From assembly GCF_030253575.1 (NCBI RefSeq), contig NC_080565.1, positions 4,436,001 through 4,500,000 of the forward strand: 64,000 nucleotides of DNA. The letters run 5' to 3'. Both the position numbers and the translations under genes were made by a program. Positions 59,282-64,000 of this stretch are shown in pieces (positions within the stretch are counted from its first letter, which is position 1; each line of letters starts with the position of its first letter). The notes beneath the pieces are model-generated. The model saw only the letters and a program-made list of their open reading frames with translations, did no database searches and had not been told where the DNA came from. The stretch comes from Rhododendron vialii (lineage: Eukaryota; Streptophyta; Magnoliopsida; Ericales; Ericaceae).

Positions 59282-59665
59282 GCTCCGCTCTTCTAAACAT
59301 AATTTTCTTCTTTGTGTTGTGTGTTTTGTTCGTTTTTTTGAATTTTTGTTAGATTTGCGTGATATTTTTATGGATTAATTGTCCGTGTCAACGAGAGGAG
59401 GATCTTTGAAGTACAAAATTATGACCGAAAGCAAAAAAAAAATCACTAAAGACGGAAAAAGTATTAAACATCTGTCTTGTTTGTCTAAAATGCCGTCTTA
59501 TATGAATTTTTCAATATCGGTCTATATTTTTATACTTTTCTGATTCGTCGTTTTCAAGACGAATGATTAACCCCAAAAATTATGACAAAAAGCTAAATAA
59601 AAATTTACGAAAAGTAAAAAATACCAAAATAAGTTTCAGATTTGTAAGTTTACAAGAACGGAGCC
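59281..59665. mobile_element. MITE inserted at the stop codon of P450 copy 2
   Basis: 385 bp with inverted ends GGCTCCGCTCTTCTAAAC and GTTTACAAGAACGGAGCC. Flanked by TTA on the left and TCA on the right (a one-mismatch match to a 3-bp duplication). P450 copy 1 shows the flanks joined without it. Same family as 31,309-31,680. Confidence 0.8.
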
Positions 59666-60470
59666 TCAAATGTTGTTGTTTGTCTGAAGAATTTTATTTG
59701 TTCATCACTAGTTGTTGTCGATGTAATTTCGCTTGCAATATTACCGATGTTGTGCCTGCATTTTACACGTCTAAGAAGGGTATCCACCCATATGTTTTTT
59801 GTCGATGTAATTTCACTAGTTGTTGTTTATGTAATTTCATTTGCTTCATCAAATCTTGTTTGCTCCTTGGGGGTATTTTTGGTAATGAAATAATTGTAGA
59901 TTTTTATTTGTGGTTGAGAAGTTGTTAGGTGTTTCCGGTAGTGAATAAATTGTGGAGCAATGTCAAGTTGTTTCCGGTAGTGAATAAGCTATTGATGGGT
60001 TTGTGAGTAGAGTTACTGTAGCAAAAAAAGTTTTTGTTGGCAATTTTTTTGTTAGTAAAAACGAGATTGTAAAATGCTAAAACTTTTTTTTTGAGGAAAC
60101 AAAATGGTAAAATGCATTAAGTTTTTTATGATTTTTGTTGGTGGAATGAGTAATTAGATACAAGGCAATGTTAGATCTACCTTTAATTGACTGATGTCGT
60201 CGATTAAACTAAGGTTATTAGTTCATCTTTTGGCTTTTTTCATACAACAAGAACATTCGTTTATAAAATGGAAATGGACAAAAAGGAAAGAGGAAAAGAG
60301 AAGTTGGTAAATCCTGAGGGATTGGTAAAGTCGGCATTATAAAGCAATAAGTTCTTGACCATGAAGTCGCACGTTCGAATACCAAGGAGGCCAACCATTT
60401 CAAATTTTGGGGCCACTAGGGATTATGCACGTGGAATTCATCAAGTGCCATCATAAATGCTCATTAACAG
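59666..60470. other. 3' flank of P450 copy 2, no gene
   Basis: The first 100 bp match the 3' flank of copy 1 (GTTGTTGTCGATGTAATTTC), and that word is then repeated in degraded form to about 59,850. No gene is recognised beyond. Confidence 0.5.
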
Positions 60471-60486
60471 AGTCCTATAGGGCTTG

Positions 60487-60640
60487 TCCGTTTTGGGATT
60501 TTGGTTTTAAAATTTTGGGTAATGTGTAGGAAGAGATAGAGAGGAAAATGAAAATAATAATTGAGAGAAAATTTATTGAAGGCCGTGCACTGAGAGAAAA
60601 TCCTAAATCCTAAATCCTAAAATGATCAAGGTCATATGTT
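60487..60640. mobile_element. Small MITE-like sequence
   Basis: GTCCGTTTTGGGATTTTGG at the left and CCTAAATCCTAAATCCTAAA at the right look like degraded inverted ends resembling the MITE at 15,750. The right end carries a three-fold CCTAAAT repeat. Confidence 0.4.
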
Positions 60641-60647
60641 TGTAAGG

Positions 60648-61489
60648 GCATCTCTAATGGGTTATGTTAACCCATTATTAGGGTCAGATTTTACTGACAA
60701 AAATCAGGTAGCTAACTTTTGCTTGATTTTTTGCTTCTTGTGGTTGTGCTAAGGGCTTGCTAACTTTAACAAAAGTTAAATGCATGGTTAACTATAGCAA
60801 CGTAGTTAGCAATACAAAGAGAAGAGAGAGAAAAAGAGAGAAGAGGAGAGAGAGGGCTGGCAAGCCTGGCATGGCAGGAGAGAGAGGGGGGGGACGAATG
60901 AGGGGAGAGAGAGAGGGGAAGGGATGGGTCCACATTAATATATATATATATACAGTTATTTTCAAATGAGGAGGTCCTTATTTTAACTAAAATAAGGACC
61001 TCTCCATTTCTCCCATTTTTCGTTCGAATTTCGATGATCCGAGCTGCTCAATGTGTTCAAAATGTGATTTTAAGAGTATACGTGAGGAATCAGTAAAAAA
61101 AATGACCGTAAAGGGCTTCATTCGAGCAGTTTTTATTTGAACCGTTCGATAAAAAACAAACAAAAACTGCTCGGATGAAGCTTTTCCGGTCTTTTTTTTT
61201 TTTGCTGATTTTTCACGGGTACATTTAAAATTACGTTCTAAACACATTGAGCGGCTTGGATTATCGAAATTCTATCGGGAAAGGGAGGTCCTCATTTTAT
61301 TAAGTTAAAGTGGTCCTTAGGAGAAGGGAATTCTACACACACACTACAACATATTTTTAACTACACCACTACAACACATATTCACTTTTTAAATTTATAC
61401 ACTCTTAACAAACAATAAATAGGACCCACTTCATACGTTTTATGTCATATAACACATAATTTTTAACCAAACCACTAGAGATGTTCTAA
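60648..61489. mobile_element. MITE with GCATCTCTAATGG ends, holding a foldback element
   Basis: AGGGCATCTCTAATGGGTT at the left is mirrored by CCACTAGAGATGTTCT near 61,474-61,489. Within it, at about 60,973-61,320, a foldback element has arms of about 110-150 bp: CGATGATCCGAGCTGCTCAA pairs with TTGAGCGGCTTGGATTATCG. The arm tips themselves are small palindromes (AGGTCCTTATTTTAA and its mirror). Confidence 0.65.
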
Positions 61490-61637
61490 GCCAATTATAT
61501 CAAGCTCATTGACAATGGTTAGCAATGCCTTTGGTCAAATCTTTAGTACAAGTCAGGTTGATATGAGAATCTACCGTAGCCAAATTAGTGTATGGAGTAC
61601 TGTGCAAACGTGCCCGCTTGTCATTTTGGACTCTCAG

Positions 61638-61987
61638 GTTTCAACCTGCTTAAAAGTTCTATTCCATTCTAGGGAAATCTAGGCCTGTGAGCAACCTCAA
61701 GAGTTAACGTACTCTAAGATCCTTTTTTAAAACTTGCTTTCATTTCGAGTTAAAGAGATAGATAAATAGACACATTCTATTGCACTAATCAGGGGCGTTT
61801 GTAGTGACTGAGGGGATCGAAGACCAAGAAGTGAGTTATTTATACCAATTATCATTCTTTTTACGGCTAGATCCAATCTCCTGATCCCTGCAGGAAGAAA
61901 AAAAGAATTTCACGATCTTTCTTTCGAGAAGGGGAGGATTTGCGAAATCCTATCGATTGCAGCTTTCTCCAGACCTCCGGGTAAAAG
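61638..61987. other. Plastid DNA inserted in the nucleus (NUPT)
   Basis: Sequence such as TACGGCTAGATCCAATCTCC, CTGATCCCTGCAGGAAG, GAGAAGGGGAGGATTTGCGA and GATTGCAGCTTTCTCCAGAC is typical of the plastid inverted repeat near the rRNA operon (trnI/trnA area), recognised from memory. The right edge is sharp at CCGGGTAAAAG; the left edge is less certain. There are small changes against what I recall, so the copy is not brand new. No gene is encoded. Confidence 0.75.
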
Positions 61988-63307
61988 TTGAAGTCTGAAA
62001 TAAGCCTGGTTTAGAAGTTCTTGTACCCATTAACAAAAGAAACAAGTAGTCTAGCCCAATTTGGTATACCAATCCTCATTTAACTTTTGCAAATTAAGTT
62101 TTAAAATCACCTCAACAGGATTTCGGTTCCCTAACAAGTTGTCTTCTTTCCGTATAAGAAGATCAATATACCTTATGTCATTTGACCAAAATCACGAGTT
62201 ACGTACACTCTATATATGTTCATAATACCAAGACGTTAGTAATACATATGACCCCTCAACTTCCCCAAATATATTCCAACTACAAAAGAAATTTGTCGTC
62301 TGTTAACATTTGCACTCCATTAATATTGAATACGAAACTTAACGCGTACAACAAGAGTGATGTGGATTTTTATTTTGTTTGTCTTGGAATAGCAACTTTT
62401 TATGGACTATTTGGAGACGGATCAGTGCTAGACCAGGGGGAAAAAGGCATGAGGATAAAAGAGAAGCTGAAAAGGAGAGAGAGGAAGAAAGAAAGTGCAT
62501 GTTTGGAGATTGTTAGGTAATGAGATTGTTAGACAGAGGAAGCTGTAAGGAGAGAAAAATCAATGAACAAGAGAAAAGGCAGGCTTTGTTAGCTCATTTA
62601 TGTTTTCTTGGGCATTGAAAAGAGAGATAGAACAAGGGTGATGAATGATTGGTGTTGAGAGAGTATCTGAGTATGGGTTTTGATTGTAGGTTGAATCTGG
62701 TATAAAACACTTCTTATTGTTTGTAAGTAACTCTTCTTCTTCTTTCTCCGTTCTTTGAGTCTCATCGTAGATTCTACACTTTGGAGATATGAAAACGCAT
62801 CCACAAACCTTGACACCAAAAGAAATGTAAAGCCCCTAAAATATCATTCCAAAGTGTTTCAAGTTTTGCATTTTTTGTCTCACTTAATTATGTCATTCGT
62901 AGGTTAAGATTAGGAGAAGTACAACAAATTAGGGGGAGAAGCAAGCTGACAAGCATTTGAAGGCAAGAAGAGCTAGATAGAGGCAGTATGCAAGGGAAGT
63001 CTGAGGGCCACCTTATTCAATCCTTCTCATGTCTTTTATGGACTAGAAAAATCTGCTCTTCAAAAAATCCTTACAGAGGCTTTCCTTTGGTTTTATTTGG
63101 CACTTTCGCAAGTAGACCGTACTGGAATCGGTCTTCCAGAATTAATCAAAGTGTGTGTAAGCTGACTTAGACACTTGACTTATAAAAATGGGGAGGGGGA
63201 AATCCTTTATATTGACAAACTTGACGCAAAACACGTGCACCACCCTAAATTCCATAAGGTCTCCAAACTTTGATCACCACCCTGACCACTACCATCATCA
63301 ACTCCCA
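61988..63307 (+). promoter_or_regulatory. Upstream region of CYP92A-like gene 3
   Basis: No gene. Two blocks (62,005-62,205 and 62,805-63,300) match the upstream region of copy 2, so the P450 copies were duplicated with their promoters. A 112-codon open stretch at 62,182 lies in AT-rich, charged, low-complexity sequence and is not convincing. Confidence 0.5.
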
Positions 63308-64000
63308 ATGGAGGACCCTACTTGTGTTGTTCAAGCCTTAACATGGCTAGCTTTAATTGCCCTTTTCCGTTACCTCACCACCACCCTCGGCCGCCGCCAC
63401 CTCCGATGCCACGAACAAAAATATCCGCCTGGCCCCAAGCCATGGCCAATCATAGGCAACTTAAACTTGGTAGGTTCAATTCCCCACCAATCATTCCATC
63501 ACTTATCCCAAAAATACGGCGAAATAATGCAACTCAAATTCGGCTCGTTTCCCATCGTGGTCGTCTCTTCTCCCGAAATGGCCAAGGAAATCTTACAAAC
63601 ACACGACCAAATCTTCGCTTCTCGACCCGCACTTGCAGCAGGCAAATACACAAGTTACAACTACTCCGACATGGCATGGGCCCCTAACGGCCCCCACTGG
63701 CGTCTAGCTAGGAGACTCTACCTCAACGAGCTTTTCAGCACGAAGCGAATTGACTCCTACGAGTACATTCGAGTGGAGGAAAGGCGCGCTCTGATGTCGC
63801 GCCTTTATGCCCTCTCGGGAAGGGAAACCGTAATCAGGGAAGAATTGACCTGTTTCACATTGACGAATGTAAGCCGAATGGCGTTGGGAGAAAAGTACTT
63901 CAGCGAATCCGAATCGGATTGGTCTTCTTCAAGGGTGAAGCTGAAAGAACTTAAGGAGATGGTGGACGAGTGGTTTTTGCTTGGTGGGGTGTTCAATATT
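63308..64000 (+). CDS. Cytochrome P450, CYP92A-like, copy 3 (5' part)
   Basis: Open from ATG 63,308 to the last base, 231 codons with no stop; the rest, including the intron and haem loop, lies outside. It begins MEDPTCVVQALTWLALIALF (anchor), then Arg-rich, PPGPKPWPIIGNLNLVG hinge, KYTSYNYSD, and ends at GGVFNI, in step with copies 1 and 2. It has no insertion in exon 1 and supplies the empty site for the element in copy 2. Differences at otherwise conserved places include Asn for Tyr in WAPNGPHW. Nothing visible stops it being functional, but only about 45% is seen. Confidence 0.9.
   Translation, partial: MEDPTCVVQALTWLALIALFRYLTTTLGRRHLRCHEQKYPPGPKPWPIIGNLNLVGSIPHQSFHHLSQKYGEIMQLKFGSFPIVVVSSPEMAKEILQTHDQIFASRPALAAGKYTSYNYSDMAWAPNGPHWRLARRLYLNELFSTKRIDSYEYIRVEERRALMSRLYALSGRETVIREELTCFTLTNVSRMALGEKYFSESESDWSSSRVKLKELKEMVDEWFLLGGVFNI

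Noticed and set aside
60325-60400. tRNA-like sequence with GTTCGAATACC (possible B box)
   Set aside because: No matching acceptor stem or A box at the right distance; at most a degraded SINE head.
62182-62520. 112-codon frame upstream of P450 copy 3
   Set aside because: AT-rich and lysine/arginine-rich at the end, with no motif and no matching frame in the duplicated block before copy 2.

Overview
The window is nuclear DNA of a flowering plant, most likely a eudicot. The evidence is a set of cytochrome P450 genes of the CYP92A type with one phase-0 intron, coiled-coil NB-ARC-LRR (CNL) resistance-gene relics, an F-box/DUF295 relic, several plant retrotransposon and DNA-transposon lineages, many MITEs and a stretch of plastid DNA. 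Species cannot be read from the sequence. Most of the window is transposon-derived. The only clearly functional-looking host genes are P450s.

Layout. 1-5.7 kb: 3' part of a Ty3/gypsy element of the Tat/Retand type, with an antisense plant-mobile-domain (PMD) gene, a 19-copy 30-bp array, a polypurine tract and one long LTR. 5.7-7.46 kb: the 3' end of a Ty1/copia element abutting it. 7.7-12.4 kb: CNL pseudogene 1, cut by a copia fragment. 13.0-14.2 kb: F-box/DUF295 pseudogene. 14.3-17.5 kb: MITEs and a poly(A) retroposon with an 18-bp target duplication. 17.5-26.4 kb: an 8.8-kb non-autonomous Ty3/gypsy element with two 3,742-bp LTRs that look identical. 27.5-31.2 kb: a composite hAT-like transposon with an 8-bp target duplication, itself holding a solo gypsy LTR. 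31.7-32.7 kb: two foldback elements. 33.3-35.8 kb: CYP92A-like gene 1. 37.0-41.1 kb: a deletion-derivative Mutator-like element (9-bp target duplication) holding a nested Harbinger-type MITE. 42.3-47.2 kb: a copia element with both LTRs. 47.7-51.6 kb: CNL pseudogene 2, a sister of copy 1 about 39.5 kb away. 52.5 kb: a scrap of SEC20. 55.6-59.3 kb: CYP92A-like gene 2, with a 1.26-kb Harbinger-type insertion in exon 1 and a MITE at its stop codon. 61.6-62.0 kb: plastid-derived DNA. 63.3 kb to the end: CYP92A-like gene 3, cut by the window edge.

How it fits together. This is a small tandem P450 cluster (three same-strand copies; copies 2 and 3 share a duplicated upstream region) interleaved with a decayed CNL pair and expanded by repeated insertions. 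Several insertions can be proved within the window because an unoccupied sister site is also present (solo LTR, composite hAT, Harbinger element in P450 copy 2).

The most unusual signal is a set of short palindromic words arranged as pairs exactly 21 bp apart. About seven or eight pairs are scattered through the Tat-type element at 2.3-5.2 kb (core GTACGCCAGT). A different palindrome (GTATCGATAC) is arranged in nearly the same way in the unrelated solo LTR at 28.9-29.0 kb. I know of no description of this and cannot search for one.
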